Source: Mesobacterium pallidum (lineage in GTDB: Bacteria; Pseudomonadota; Alphaproteobacteria; Rhodobacterales; Rhodobacteraceae). From it: a DNA stretch of 64,000 nt. Within the stretch, counting starts at the first letter, position 1. Each line of letters starts with the position of its first letter. The stretch lies in the NCBI RefSeq assembly GCF_019966535.1, contig NZ_JAIMID010000007.1:183913-247912 (forward strand), written 5' to 3'. The notes under the pieces were generated by a model that did no database searches, had not been told where the DNA came from, and saw only the letters and a program-made list of their open reading frames with translations. The position numbers and the translations under genes were made by a program. Of the stretch, positions 27,988 to 36,569 are shown piece after piece.

Positions 27988-29463
27988 ATGACCACCCCCG
28001 CAGACATCACCTTCGTCGACGTCGATCTCGAGGCCATCGCCGACACCAGCGGCCGCGTGGCGGTCTTTCTGGGCGAGGATTGCGCACTGGGGCGCGAGGC
28101 GAGCCGCGTGAACCGGGTGATGCGTGGGGCGCTGGCGCGGTTTGCCGCCTCGGACAAGGCCGCCAAGATGAAGCAGGGCGAGGTGATCTCGCTTGCCTGG
28201 CCCACCGGCATGGCGGCCGAGGCGGTGGATGTGGTCCGGCTCAACCGCCGCTCGACCATCGAAGACGCGCGCAAGGCCGGGGCGAACCTGGGCAAGCTGC
28301 GGGGCAAGGGGCCGCTGCTGGTGCTGGCGGGGCCTGCGCGCCACGCGGCCGAGATCGCCTTTGGCATCGCCCTGCGCGGCTACGACTTCGACGCGCGCAA
28401 ATCGGCGCCCGAGGAGGCGCCCGAGGTCGGCGGCGTGACGGTGATGACCGGCAAGCCCGAGGACATGACGGCGGACTATGCGCCGCTTTCGGCGCTGGTC
28501 GACGGTGTCTTCTTTACCCGCGACCTGGTGAACGAGCCCGCCAACGTGCTGACCACCACCGAATTCGCCCAGCGGATCAAGGACATGGAGAGCCTCGGCC
28601 TCAAGGTCACGGTGCTGGAAGAGGCCGACATGGAAAAGCTCGGCATGGGCTCGCTGCTTTGCGTCGGGCAGGGGTCCGAGAGCCCCTCCAAGCTGGCGAT
28701 CATGGAATGGAATGGCGGCGAGAAGGACGCGGCCCCCTTTGCGCTGGTCGGCAAGGGCGTCGTCTTCGACACCGGCGGCATCTCGCTGAAGCCGGCCGCC
28801 GGCATGGAAGACATGACCATGGACATGGGCGGCGCGGGCGTCGTGGCCGGCGTCATGCGCGCGCTGGCGCTGCGCAAGGCCAAGGCCAATGTCGTGGGCT
28901 TGGTCGGGCTGGTCGAGAACATGCCCTCGGGCAATGCCACCCGCCCGGGCGACATCGTCAAGTCGATGAAGGGCGACACGATCGAGGTCATCAACACCGA
29001 CGCCGAGGGGCGGCTCGTGCTGGCCGACGTGCTTTGGTATGCGCAGGAGACGTTCCAGCCGGTGGGCATGATCAACCTCGCCACCCTCACGGGTGCCATG
29101 ATCATCGCGCTGGGGCATGACCATGCGGGTGCGTTTTCCAATTCGGACGAGCTGTGGAAGAGCTTTGAAAAGGCCGCCGCCACCGAGGGCGAGGGCGTCT
29201 GGCGCCTGCCCATGGGCCAGGCCTATGACGACCTGATCAAGTCGCCGAAAGCCGACATGAAGAACGTTGGCGGCCGGGCGGCGGGGTCCATCACCGCGGC
29301 GCAGTTCCTGAAGCGCTTCGTCAAGGACGACGTGCCCTGGATGCACCTCGACATCGCCGGGGTCGCGACCCATTCGGGCGCCGCGACCTTCGCGCCCAAA
29401 GGGGCCTCGGGCTGGGGCGTGCTGGCGCTGAACCGGCTGATCGCGGACGGTTACGAGGGCTGA
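27988..29463 (+). CDS. pepA: Leucyl aminopeptidase PepA (M17)
   Basis: Hexameric two-metal aminopeptidase releasing N-terminal residues from peptides. The 491-residue protein has an N-terminal macro-like domain (to about 170) and the M17 catalytic domain with GKGVVFDTGGISLKPA (metal-binding Lys and Asp) and the signature NTDAEGRLVLAD. AAGSITAAQFLKRFV and WMHLDIAG near the end are also typical. An AAGGAG lies 7 bases before the ATG. holC follows after 7 bases. Confidence 0.96.
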   Translation: MTTPADITFVDVDLEAIADTSGRVAVFLGEDCALGREASRVNRVMRGALARFAASDKAAKMKQGEVISLAWPTGMAAEAVDVVRLNRRSTIEDARKAGANLGKLRGKGPLLVLAGPARHAAEIAFGIALRGYDFDARKSAPEEAPEVGGVTVMTGKPEDMTADYAPLSALVDGVFFTRDLVNEPANVLTTTEFAQRIKDMESLGLKVTVLEEADMEKLGMGSLLCVGQGSESPSKLAIMEWNGGEKDAAPFALVGKGVVFDTGGISLKPAAGMEDMTMDMGGAGVVAGVMRALALRKAKANVVGLVGLVENMPSGNATRPGDIVKSMKGDTIEVINTDAEGRLVLADVLWYAQETFQPVGMINLATLTGAMIIALGHDHAGAFSNSDELWKSFEKAAATEGEGVWRLPMGQAYDDLIKSPKADMKNVGGRAAGSITAAQFLKRFVKDDVPWMHLDIAGVATHSGAATFAPKGASGWGVLALNRLIADGYEG

Positions 29464-29470
29464 GCGCGCC

Positions 29471-29929
29471 ATGGGGGCGGTCTATTTCTACCACCTGACG
29501 CGCGGCCCGCTGGAGCAGACCCTGCCGAAACTGCTGGGCCTGTCCCTGCAGCGCGGCTGGCGGGTCGAGATCCGGGGCCGCGACGCCGGCGCAATGGACC
29601 GCCTCGACGCGGCGCTCTGGCGCGGCCCGGAGGACGACTTCCTCCCCCATGGCCGCGCCGGTGGGCCGCATGACCGGATGCAACCGGTTCTGCTGACCGC
29701 CGGAGAACCGGCCGCCAATGCGCCGACCTGCATCATGGCGATCCACGGCGCCGAGATCGCACCGGACGAGCTGACCCCGCTGGAACGGGGCTGCATCCTC
29801 TTCGACGGCACCGACGACCGCGCCGTGCAGCATGCGCGCGGCCAATGGAAATCCTACGTCGATGCCGGCTGCTCGGCGCAATACTGGTCCGAGGACTCGG
29901 GCCGCTGGGAATTGAAAGCCGAGCGCTGA
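29471..29929 (+). CDS. holC: DNA polymerase III chi subunit HolC
   Basis: Clamp-loader accessory subunit that links polymerase III holoenzyme to single-stranded-DNA-binding protein. Its 152 residues start with VYFYHLTRGPLEQTLPKLL, typical of HolC, and include the conserved LWRGPEDDFLPHGRAGGPHD. It follows pepA closely, the standard pepA-holC pair in alphaproteobacteria. Confidence 0.93.
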   Translation: MGAVYFYHLTRGPLEQTLPKLLGLSLQRGWRVEIRGRDAGAMDRLDAALWRGPEDDFLPHGRAGGPHDRMQPVLLTAGEPAANAPTCIMAIHGAEIAPDELTPLERGCILFDGTDDRAVQHARGQWKSYVDAGCSAQYWSEDSGRWELKAER

Positions 29930-30000
29930 TCGCGCTGCGCCCCGTAATCTTGCCCGAAATATCCCGGGGCGCGCGGGGTGCATCGCCCCTCGACCAATGG

Positions 30001-30168
30001 GTGCCGCGCCTTCGGCGCGAGGGGCAACGCCCCCGCTCTTGGGTGCCGCGCCTTCGGCGCGAGGGGCAACGCCCCCGCTCTTGCGTGCCGCGCCTTCGGC
30101 GCGAGGGGCAGCGCCCCCCGCTCTTGCGTGCTGCGCCTTCGGTGCGAGGGGCATCGCCCCTCGGTTCG
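30001..30168. repeat. Four tandem copies of a 42-43 bp unit
   Basis: Copies start at 30001, 30043, 30085 and 30128; the last interval is 43 because of one extra C. Each unit contains GCCGCGCCTTCGGCGCGAGG and a second short hairpin GGGGCAACGCCCC. The 42-bp period keeps frame and so creates false repetitive open frames on both strands. The unit occurs again in part near 30275-30307. It occupies the gap 29930-30330 between holC and the retropepsin gene, in which I see no gene; an inverted CTTTCATTATTCC..AAATACTC repeat lies at 30194-30218. Confidence 0.85.
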
Positions 30169-30330
30169 CGCCAGCGCGCGAAGGCCTTCGGCGAGAGTAT
30201 TTGTGGAATAATGAAAGCAGGGGCGCCCCGATCCGCTCTTCATTGTGCCCCAAACTCCGGGGAGGCATGTCAGTTGCCGCGCCTTTGGCGCGAGGGGGCT
30301 GGCCCCTCACTCCTCCGCCCGCACCAGGCG

Positions 30331-30909
30331 CTAGCGTACGAGGACCATCTTGCCCTCGGCGATCCGCACCTCGGAGAACCGCTGCAGGTAGGACATGCCC
30401 AGGAGCGAGGTCTGCATCTCGCCGCCGTTGACCCAGGCGCGGAAATTCCGGTCGCCGAACGGGCCGATGCTGTCGAGCCGCACCGGCGCGGTGGCGATCT
30501 GGCCGTTGGCGGTGTTGGCGCGGTCGTAGAAGTTCAGGTCCTCGGGGTGCAGCCCGACCCGGGCGGCATCGGCCTGGGTCAGCACCACGGTCGAGGCGCC
30601 GGTATCCACCATGAAGGGGATCGGCACGCCGTTCACGTCGAGCGTCAGGTGGTAGTGCCCGTCATAGCCGCGCGGCACCTCGATACTGTCGCCGGTCACG
30701 ACCGACGAGGCGGCCTGCGGCTGCACGGTGGTGCGAATGTCCTCCCACATGCCGATGGCCGCGACGACCCCGACGAAGATCAGCCCCCAGGCGGCGGCCT
30801 GTTGCAGCATCCGCCCGATCCGCGAGCGGCCCTGCAGCAGGAGCCAGCCCACCAGCGCCGCGCCCAGGATCAGAAGGTAGGTCAGTTGGCCCATGTCCAT
30901 GGACGACAT
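30331..30909 (-). CDS. Membrane-anchored retropepsin-like aspartic protease
   Basis: Clan AA aspartic protease of the type found in alphaproteobacteria (family TIGR02281-like). Its 192 residues have two N-terminal hydrophobic segments (about 10-27 and 41-55) and a C-terminal single-domain retropepsin fold with the catalytic triad DTG at 102-104 (FMVDTGAST), the psi-loop VVLTQADAARVG, and a C-terminal SLLGMSYLQRF matching the conserved LLGMSFL motif. It probably acts as a homodimer in the periplasm. Two ATGs (30909 and 30900) are possible starts. Confidence 0.88.
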   Translation of the reverse strand: MSSMDMGQLTYLLILGAALVGWLLLQGRSRIGRMLQQAAAWGLIFVGVVAAIGMWEDIRTTVQPQAASSVVTGDSIEVPRGYDGHYHLTLDVNGVPIPFMVDTGASTVVLTQADAARVGLHPEDLNFYDRANTANGQIATAPVRLDSIGPFGDRNFRAWVNGGEMQTSLLGMSYLQRFSEVRIAEGKMVLVR

Positions 30910-30962
30910 GTCGAATTCCCCCGTGCTCTCACCCGGTCATATGGGGCGCGGGACCCCGCATG

Positions 30963-31583
30963 TCACGAGGCGATGCCGAAATTGCGAAGACCCTCGAGAA
31001 CGAACTGTACCGAGAGCGCGGCCAGAAGCATGCCCAGCAGGCGCGTCACCACGTTGATGCCGGTCGCGCCAAGTGCGCGTTCCAGGAGGCCCGAAGCGAG
31101 GAACAGCGCCAGCGCGACGCCGATCACCGTCGCCGCCACGCCCAGGGTCGCGGCAAGGCCGACGAGGCCGGGGTTCTGCCCGGCCAGCAGGATGACCGAG
31201 GCGATGGCGCCCGGCCCGGCGATCAGCGGTATGGCGATGGGAAAGACCGACGGATCGGGATGGGCGCCCTCGTCACTCGCCTGGTCCTCGCGCCGCTGCT
31301 GGCGCCGTTCGAACAGCATGTCGAGCGCGGTGAGGAACAGCAGGATGCCGCCGGCGATGCGGAAGGCGGACATCGAGATGCCGACAAAGCCGAGAAGGGC
31401 CTCTCCGAAAAGCGCGAAGGCGGCGAGCACCGCGAGCGAGATGGCACAGGCGCGCAGGGCCACGGCGCGACGATGCGCGTGGCTGGCGCCCTGGGTCAGC
31501 GCGACGAAAAGCGGCGTCAGGCCGATCGGGTCGATCACGACGAAGAGCGTCACGAAGGCGGTGATGTAGAAATCGAGTGTCAT
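30963..31583 (-). CDS. MarC family integral membrane protein
   Basis: Six-helix membrane protein of the MarC/UPF0056 family, function unknown despite the historical antibiotic-resistance name. The 206-residue protein has the family's N-terminal VTLFVVIDPIGLTPLFVALT and FPIAIPLIAGPGAIASVI in the second half. The start chosen is the ATG at 31583, because the family begins there. The open frame continues upstream into repeat sequence and is not coding in look. Confidence 0.9.
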   Translation of the reverse strand: MTLDFYITAFVTLFVVIDPIGLTPLFVALTQGASHAHRRAVALRACAISLAVLAAFALFGEALLGFVGISMSAFRIAGGILLFLTALDMLFERRQQRREDQASDEGAHPDPSVFPIAIPLIAGPGAIASVILLAGQNPGLVGLAATLGVAATVIGVALALFLASGLLERALGATGINVVTRLLGMLLAALSVQFVLEGLRNFGIAS

Positions 31584-32284
31584 CGGTGGTGAAAGTGACC
31601 GGGTCGGCGGCAAGAGGCAAGGGCGGATGGGGCGTCCGCCGGGTGTTTCGGATCGCTGCGCGATCCGACCGGCGGGCGGCGGCTGCGCCGCCGCCCGGAT
31701 GAGCGGGGCGGTGTGTGCAAGGGTCTGGTTTCGGATCGCGTTGCGATCCGACCCGGGCGGGGGGCTGCGCCCCCCGCGCCCCCGCCCTGGAAGGCCTGGG
31801 AGCCGGTGAGAGTGATGGGAGGCTTGGGCAACGCGCGGTTGGAAATGCGCGTGATAGGCGCCGGGTATCTCCCGCGTTGTCTGGCCTTGATTGTTGGCAG
31901 TTGATGGTCCGGGGAGCCTCTCATCTGGTGCCGCGCCTGACGGCGAGGTGTGGCGCATGTGCCGAGAAGCGGTTCACGGGCAGCTGTGCCCCTGAACACG
32001 CCTCATTGATCGTGGGGCGAGTCGCTCGCGCCGCAAGGACGCCTCGCGCCGCGAAGCGGTGGCCCGCAGGCGGGCCATCCTTGACCCGCGGCCGACTCGC
32101 GGGGCCAAGGCGTGCCGGCAGGTACTTGGAGGTTTTTGGCAGAGGGACACGCGGGCTGCGCCGGCCGTGGCGCAGAGAGCAGAGCGCGCGGCCGACGCCC
32201 GATCTGATCGCTGTCGCCGTGGGCCACGGTGACTGCGCCGCCCCGGGTCCGGGACGATCGCGGGGCCCTCCGAGAGGTTCCGGC
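31584..32284. other. 701-bp gap without a recognisable gene
   Basis: The left part holds two copies of a hairpin repeat (31645-31698 and 31727-31791). The remainder, 31800-32284, is GC-rich, with several inverted repeats such as GTGGCCCGCAGGCGGGCCA. No frame has a protein I recognise, and I find no motifs of RNase P RNA, SRP RNA or tmRNA. It may be repeat remnants or a structured transcript. Confidence 0.5.
31645..31791. repeat. Two copies of a TTTCGGATnGC..GCGATCCGA hairpin repeat
   Basis: Copy one (31645-31698) and copy two (31727-31791) share GTTTCGGATCGC, then GCGATCCGACC, followed by a G/C hairpin around GGCTGCGCC. A third copy, with ATTGC/GCAAT in the stem (compensated changes), lies at 61111-61168. 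Covarying stem bases suggest selection for the hairpin. Confidence 0.8.
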
Positions 32285-34138
32285 TCAGGCTTCGGCCGTT
32301 TCCAGTTTTTCCAGCGCGGCCATCCAGAGTGCCTCGGCGCGGTCCAGCGCCTCCATCACTTCGGCGTACTTGCGGTTCCAGACCTCAAGCTCGCCGACCT
32401 TGTCGTCCTCGTAAAGGCCCGGATCGGCCAGCTTGGAGGCCAGCTTGTCGCGCATCTCGTTCAGCTTGCCGACGCGTTCCTCGCATTTGCGCACGTCCTG
32501 GCGCAGGGCCAGGACCGCCTCGCGCGAGGGTCTGGCGCGCTTGGGCGGAGCCGGCTTGTCAGCCTGCCTGGACGGTTTTTCCGCCGAGAGCAGCATCTTG
32601 CGATAAGCGTCGAGATCGTCGTCATAGGGCGTGACGCCGCCGTTCGACACCAGCCACAGCCGGTCGGCCACCAGCCCCAGCAGGTGCATGTCGTGGCTGA
32701 CCAGGATCACCGCGCCGGAATAGGCGGTCAGCGCCTCGACCAGCGCCTCGCGGCTTTCGATGTCGAGGTGGTTGGTCGGCTCGTCGAGGATCAAGAGGTG
32801 CGGCGCGTCCAGCGTCGCCAGCAGCAGTGAGAGCCGCGCCTTCTGCCCGCCCGAGAGGCGCCCGACGGCGGTCTCGACCTGCTCGGCCATCAACCCGAAC
32901 CCGGCAAGCCGCGCGCGCAGCTTGGCGGGCGGCGTGTCGGGGCGTTCGCGTTGCAGGTGCTGCAGGGGCGTCTCGTCGATGTGCAGCTCGTCCACCTGGT
33001 GCTGGGCGAAGAAGCCGATCCGCAGCTTGGTCGAGCGGTGGATCCGCCCCTCCATCAGCGTCAGCCGGTCGCTGAGCAGCTTGGCGAGGGTCGACTTGCC
33101 CTGGCCGTTGCGGCCCAAGAGCGCGATGCGGTCGTCCTGGTCGATCCGCAGATCGAGCTTTTGCAGCACCGCGCGGCCGTCGTAGCCGACCACACCGCCC
33201 TCGACCCGGATGATCGGGGGCGACAGCTCTTCGGGCTCGGGGAAGGTAAAGACGCGGCGGGCCACCTGTTCGGGGGTGGCGATGGGCTGCATCTTTTCGA
33301 TCATCTTGAGGCGCGACTGGGCCTGCTTGGCCTTGGAGGCTTTGGCGCGGAAGCGGTCGACGAAACTTTGCAGATGCGCCGTCCGCTCGGCCTGCTTGCG
33401 GGCGGCCGCGACCAGCTGCGCGGCGCGCTCGGCCCGTTGGCGGGCGAACTGGTCGTAGGGGCCCTGGTAGAAGGTCAGCTTGCGGTCGTCGAGATGCAGG
33501 ATGCTGCCGACGGCGCGGTTCAGAAGGCCGCGGTCGTGGCTGATGATGATGACCGTATGCGGGTAACGCGCGAGATAGCTTTCCAGCCACAGCGCGCCTT
33601 CGAGGTCGAGGTAGTTGGTCGGCTCGTCCAGCAGCAGCAGGTCGGGCTGGGCAAAGAGCACACCGGCCAGCGCCACGCGCATCCGCCAGCCGCCGGAAAA
33701 CGCTGAACAGGGTTCATGCTGCTGCCCCTCGTCAAAGCCGAGGCCCTTGAGGATCGAGCTCGCACGCCCCTCGGCCGACCAGGCGTCGATATCGGCCAGC
33801 CGCGTCTGGATATCGGCGATGCGGGTGGCATCGGTGGCGGTCTCGGCCTCGGCCAGCAGCGCGGCCCGCTCGGTGTCGGCGGCCAGCACGGTGTCCAGCA
33901 GCGAGACATCGGACGACGGCACCTCTTGCGCGACGCCGCCCACGCGGGCGCGGCTGGGCAGTTCGATCTTGCCGCCGTCCAGGTGCAGCTCGCCCCGGAT
34001 CAGCTTGAACAGCGTGGTCTTGCCCGCGCCGTTGCGACCCACGAGCCCGACCTTGTGGCCCGTGGGAATGGTTGCACTGGCGCCCTCGAACAAAGGGCGG
34101 CCCTCGATGGAATAAGAGATGTCGTCGATCCGCAGCAT
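32285..34138 (-). CDS. ABC-F family ATPase
   Basis: Soluble ABC-F protein of 617 residues with two nucleotide-binding domains and no membrane domain. First site: Walker A GRNGAGKTT near 34-42 and Walker B LLLLDEPTNYLDL. Second site: Walker A GRNGQGKST, signature LSGGQKARLSLL and Walker B LLILDEPTNHLDI. The interdomain linker is Lys/Arg/Gln-rich (KASKAKQAQSRLKMIEKM), and a coiled-coil C-terminus follows. ABC-F proteins act on ribosomes (Uup/YheS/EttA types); I lean to the YheS/Uup group. The ATG at 34138 starts the first domain; the longer frame upstream is not conserved in look. Confidence 0.92.
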   Translation of the reverse strand: MLRIDDISYSIEGRPLFEGASATIPTGHKVGLVGRNGAGKTTLFKLIRGELHLDGGKIELPSRARVGGVAQEVPSSDVSLLDTVLAADTERAALLAEAETATDATRIADIQTRLADIDAWSAEGRASSILKGLGFDEGQQHEPCSAFSGGWRMRVALAGVLFAQPDLLLLDEPTNYLDLEGALWLESYLARYPHTVIIISHDRGLLNRAVGSILHLDDRKLTFYQGPYDQFARQRAERAAQLVAAARKQAERTAHLQSFVDRFRAKASKAKQAQSRLKMIEKMQPIATPEQVARRVFTFPEPEELSPPIIRVEGGVVGYDGRAVLQKLDLRIDQDDRIALLGRNGQGKSTLAKLLSDRLTLMEGRIHRSTKLRIGFFAQHQVDELHIDETPLQHLQRERPDTPPAKLRARLAGFGLMAEQVETAVGRLSGGQKARLSLLLATLDAPHLLILDEPTNHLDIESREALVEALTAYSGAVILVSHDMHLLGLVADRLWLVSNGGVTPYDDDLDAYRKMLLSAEKPSRQADKPAPPKRARPSREAVLALRQDVRKCEERVGKLNEMRDKLASKLADPGLYEDDKVGELEVWNRKYAEVMEALDRAEALWMAALEKLETAEA

Positions 34139-34240
34139 GGCGCCGCAGTACCAGAGGGTTCGGCGACACGCCAGAGCGCATGTTGACCCCGTCCGCCCGG
34201 CATGCCACACACGTCGCGATTTAAAAGGGGAACAATTCCA

Positions 34241-34726
34241 ATGGTTTACAAATTTTCGACGCTGGCCTTGGCCGGCCCTGTTCTTGCGGGCTGCGAAATG
34301 GCCCAGATCACCCAGCCCGTCGTGGACGTGACGCGCAAGCCCGCACTGGCGCCAGAACGTGTCACCGGCCTGTCGGATACTGTTCTGCGCAGCTTTGTCG
34401 TCGAGGCGGATACTCGCAAAGAACTGTCGGGGGTGCCCTGCACGATCGACTCGGGCGAGTTCACGGCCAAGATCACGACGCCGGTGCAAATGCGCCTGCC
34501 GCGCGTCGCCGGGCGGCCGTCGCAGGCCGTGGTGACCTGCCAGTACAGCGATCAGACCGACCGCGTGGTCGCGGCGCCGACGCTTGACGGGGTCGTGGTG
34601 GCCGGCGCCTCGCCGGTGGGGCTGATCCTTGGCGCGGTGACCGCCGGCATGGCGATCGAAAAGGACGAATGGGCCTACCCGGCCTATATCGAGGCGACCT
34701 TCAAGCCGATTGAAACCGAAGAGTGA
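34241..34726 (+). CDS. Small predicted lipoprotein
   Basis: Protein of 161 residues, function unknown. A short signal peptide ends in the lipobox LAGC (Cys18), so lipidation is likely. The rest holds [17 protein letters not shown] and the hydrophobic, glycine-rich [20 protein letters not shown] near 120-140. An AGGGG lies about 11 bases before the ATG. It is divergent from the ABC-F gene and upstream of ndk. Confidence 0.75.
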   Translation: MVYKFSTLALAGPVLAGCEMAQITQPVVDVTRKPALAPERVTGLSDTVLRSFVVEADTRKELSGVPCTIDSGEFTAKITTPVQMRLPRVAGRPSQAVVTCQYSDQTDRVVAAPTLDGVVVAGASPVGLILGAVTAGMAIEKDEWAYPAYIEATFKPIETEE

Positions 34727-34853
34727 CAGGTTTCAAGGCCGATCGGCCGGCACGCTCCGGGGCTTTCCAAACGCCGCGGCGCGTGCTAACCGGCGCCTCG
34801 ATCGGGGCCGCGGTACGCGGTCCCTCCCGACATTTTCAGTAGGAGACGCCCCA

Positions 34854-35276
34854 ATGGCTACCGAACGCACGCTGTCCATCATCAAGCCCGACGCCACCCG
34901 CCGCAACCTGACCGGCAAGATCAACGCCAAGTTCGAAGAGGCCGGCCTGCGCATCATCGCGCAGAAGCGGATCCAGCTGACCATGGACCAGGCCGGCAAG
35001 TTCTACGAAGTCCACAAGGAGCGTCCCTTCTACGGTGAGCTCTGCGAATTCATGGCCTCGGCCCCGGTCGTCGTGCAGGTCCTGGAAGGCGAGAACGCCA
35101 TTTCCAAGAACCGCGAAGTGATGGGCGCCACCAACCCGGCCGACGCCGCTGCCGGCACCATCCGCGCCGAGTTCGCGGAATCGGTCGGCGAGAACTCGGT
35201 CCACGGCTCGGACGCGCCGGAAACGGCTGCCGTCGAGATCGCTTACTTCTTCTCGGGCCTCGAGCTGGTCGGCTAA
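34854..35276 (+). CDS. ndk: Nucleoside diphosphate kinase
   Basis: Transfers the gamma phosphate from ATP to other nucleoside diphosphates through a phospho-histidine. The 140-residue protein has standard length, begins [15 protein letters not shown], and has the active-site His117 in NSVHGSD. The start at 34854 follows an AGGAG by 8 bases. A rho-independent terminator follows. Confidence 0.97.
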   Translation: MATERTLSIIKPDATRRNLTGKINAKFEEAGLRIIAQKRIQLTMDQAGKFYEVHKERPFYGELCEFMASAPVVVQVLEGENAISKNREVMGATNPADAAAGTIRAEFAESVGENSVHGSDAPETAAVEIAYFFSGLELVG

Positions 35277-35302
35277 GCGCCGCCGCCTTCGGGCAGAGAC
35301 AG

Positions 35303-35332
35303 GGCCGCGCATTTCGGGGCGCGGCCTTTTTC
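35303..35332 (+). terminator. Rho-independent terminator of ndk
   Basis: Eight-base-pair stem GGCCGCGC/GCGCGGCC with an eight-base loop, followed by TTTTTC. Confidence 0.88.
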
Positions 35333-35355
35333 GTGGCTCGGCCTGGAGTTCACGG

Positions 35356-35412
35356 CCCGGCAATGAAGATTAATTCACAAGTATTAATCCTTTTTGATGC
35401 AAGTACTTGTGG
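35356..35412. other. AT-rich intergenic island with an inverted repeat
   Basis: Between the convergent ndk and TfoX-C genes lies a short AT-rich stretch, conspicuous in this GC-rich DNA. It contains CACAAGTA (35376-35383) and its inverted copy TACTTGTG (35404-35411), and a smaller ATTAAT pair. No gene or obvious terminator T-run is seen. Confidence 0.5.
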
Positions 35413-35442
35413 CCGCTTCTTCGCGTTAAACTCGAAGGAATG

Positions 35443-35769
35443 TCAGCCTGCCGGTCGCACGCCGATCTCGTCGAGAAACTTCTCGATCCCCGTGGGCCTG
35501 TCGGGCGCGGCGCCGGATTTCAGGGCATCGAACCGCAGGCGCAGCGCGGCCTTCTCCTCGACCGTGGCGTCGGTCCAGGGGCGGCCCTGCAGCCCGAGCA
35601 CCAGCGCATAATAGCCGATGAAATGCGGCCGCGTGCCGGCGGCCAGCAGCTTGGCATAGGCGGCATCGGCGCCCAGGGCACGGACATCCTCGGCGCTGTG
35701 CATGCCGGCGCGGGCGAACCCCGCCTCGGATTTCGGCCCGAGGTTGGGGATCGAGGAGACCGGCGTCAT
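35443..35769 (-). CDS. TfoX C-terminal domain protein
   Basis: Protein of 108 residues consisting only of the TfoX/Sxy C-terminal helix-hairpin-like domain: SSIPNLGPKSEAGFARAGMH, DVRALGADAAYAKLL, then WTDATVEEKAALRLRFDAL. Full-length TfoX regulates competence in gammaproteobacteria; stand-alone C-terminal domains have no known function. It overlaps the upstream gene by 4 bases (ATGA), forming the end of a three-gene unit. An earlier merged reading frame crosses both genes and is not real. Confidence 0.85.
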   Translation of the reverse strand: MTPVSSIPNLGPKSEAGFARAGMHSAEDVRALGADAAYAKLLAAGTRPHFIGYYALVLGLQGRPWTDATVEEKAALRLRFDALKSGAAPDRPTGIEKFLDEIGVRPAG

Positions 35770-36569
35770 CGCGCGCCGCGCCGCAGCAGCGCGTCGATCT
35801 CGGCCCCCGGGGCGGCCCGGTCGAAGCCCGAGAAATCGCCAAGCTCCAGCAGCGGCCGGGCGGCGTCGAGGATCGCCTGGTGCGTCACCCGCGCCAACTG
35901 CGAGCCCAGCGACACGCGGGCCGCGCCAAGCGCGCTCAGGTCCGCCAAATTCATGCGCTTGTAGACGCCGATGGCCAGCACGTTCACCGGTTTCGGCAGG
36001 GCGCAGATGCGGCGCATCACCTCGACATCGCCGGGCATCGGCGCGTAAAGCACGTCGGCCCCGGCCTCGGCGAAGGCCGCGAGACGCCGCAGCGCCTCTT
36101 CGGCATCGTAGCCGCCCATCAGCGCACCATCGGCCCGGGCGCAAAGCACGAAATCGCCGGGCAATGCGCGGGCAGCGGCCGAGGAAGCGCGGATACGCTC
36201 GACCGACAGGTCGAAATCGTAGGCCGAGTGTCCCGGCAGCGCCGTGTCCTCGATGCAGATACCGGCAAGGCCGATCTCGGCCGAGAGGCTCACGGTCTCG
36301 GCGCAGGTCTCGGGCGCCTCGCCGAATCCGTTCTCGAAATCGCCCTGGACGGGCAGGGGCGTCGCGGCCACGAGGTCCTGCGCATGGGCCAACGCCTCGT
36401 CGCGGGTCACCCCGCCGCCATCGGGCCGCCCGAGGGTGAAGGCATGGGCGGCGGAGGAGGTCGCCAGCGCCTCGGCCCCCAGCGCGGCGAGCATCCGGGC
36501 CGATCCCACGTCCCAGGCGTTGGCCAGGATGAAGGGCGCACCGGGGCGGTGCAGGGCGCGGAAGGTCAT
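35766..36569 (-). CDS. Isocitrate lyase / PEP mutase family protein
   Basis: TIM-barrel enzyme of 267 residues in the isocitrate lyase/phosphoenolpyruvate mutase superfamily. It has the metal-binding DFENGFG (77-83), IGLAGICIEDTALPG, and the late barrel strand ADVLYAPMPGDVE. The KKCGH catalytic motif of true isocitrate lyases is absent, so it is more like the oxaloacetate-hydrolase / PEP-mutase-type enzymes. It lies between an aminotransferase and a TfoX-C gene with 4-base overlaps on both sides. Substrate unknown. Confidence 0.87.
   Translation of the reverse strand: MTFRALHRPGAPFILANAWDVGSARMLAALGAEALATSSAAHAFTLGRPDGGGVTRDEALAHAQDLVAATPLPVQGDFENGFGEAPETCAETVSLSAEIGLAGICIEDTALPGHSAYDFDLSVERIRASSAAARALPGDFVLCARADGALMGGYDAEEALRRLAAFAEAGADVLYAPMPGDVEVMRRICALPKPVNVLAIGVYKRMNLADLSALGAARVSLGSQLARVTHQAILDAARPLLELGDFSGFDRAAPGAEIDALLRRGAR

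Noticed and set aside
29997..30431. Repetitive 144-codon open frame (GAAPSARGAT-type repeats)
   Set aside because: Created by the 42-bp tandem repeat keeping frame; runs into the antisense of the retropepsin gene and has no ribosome site.
31940..32284. RNase P, SRP or tmRNA gene in the long gap
   Set aside because: None of the conserved core sequences of these RNAs could be found on either strand.
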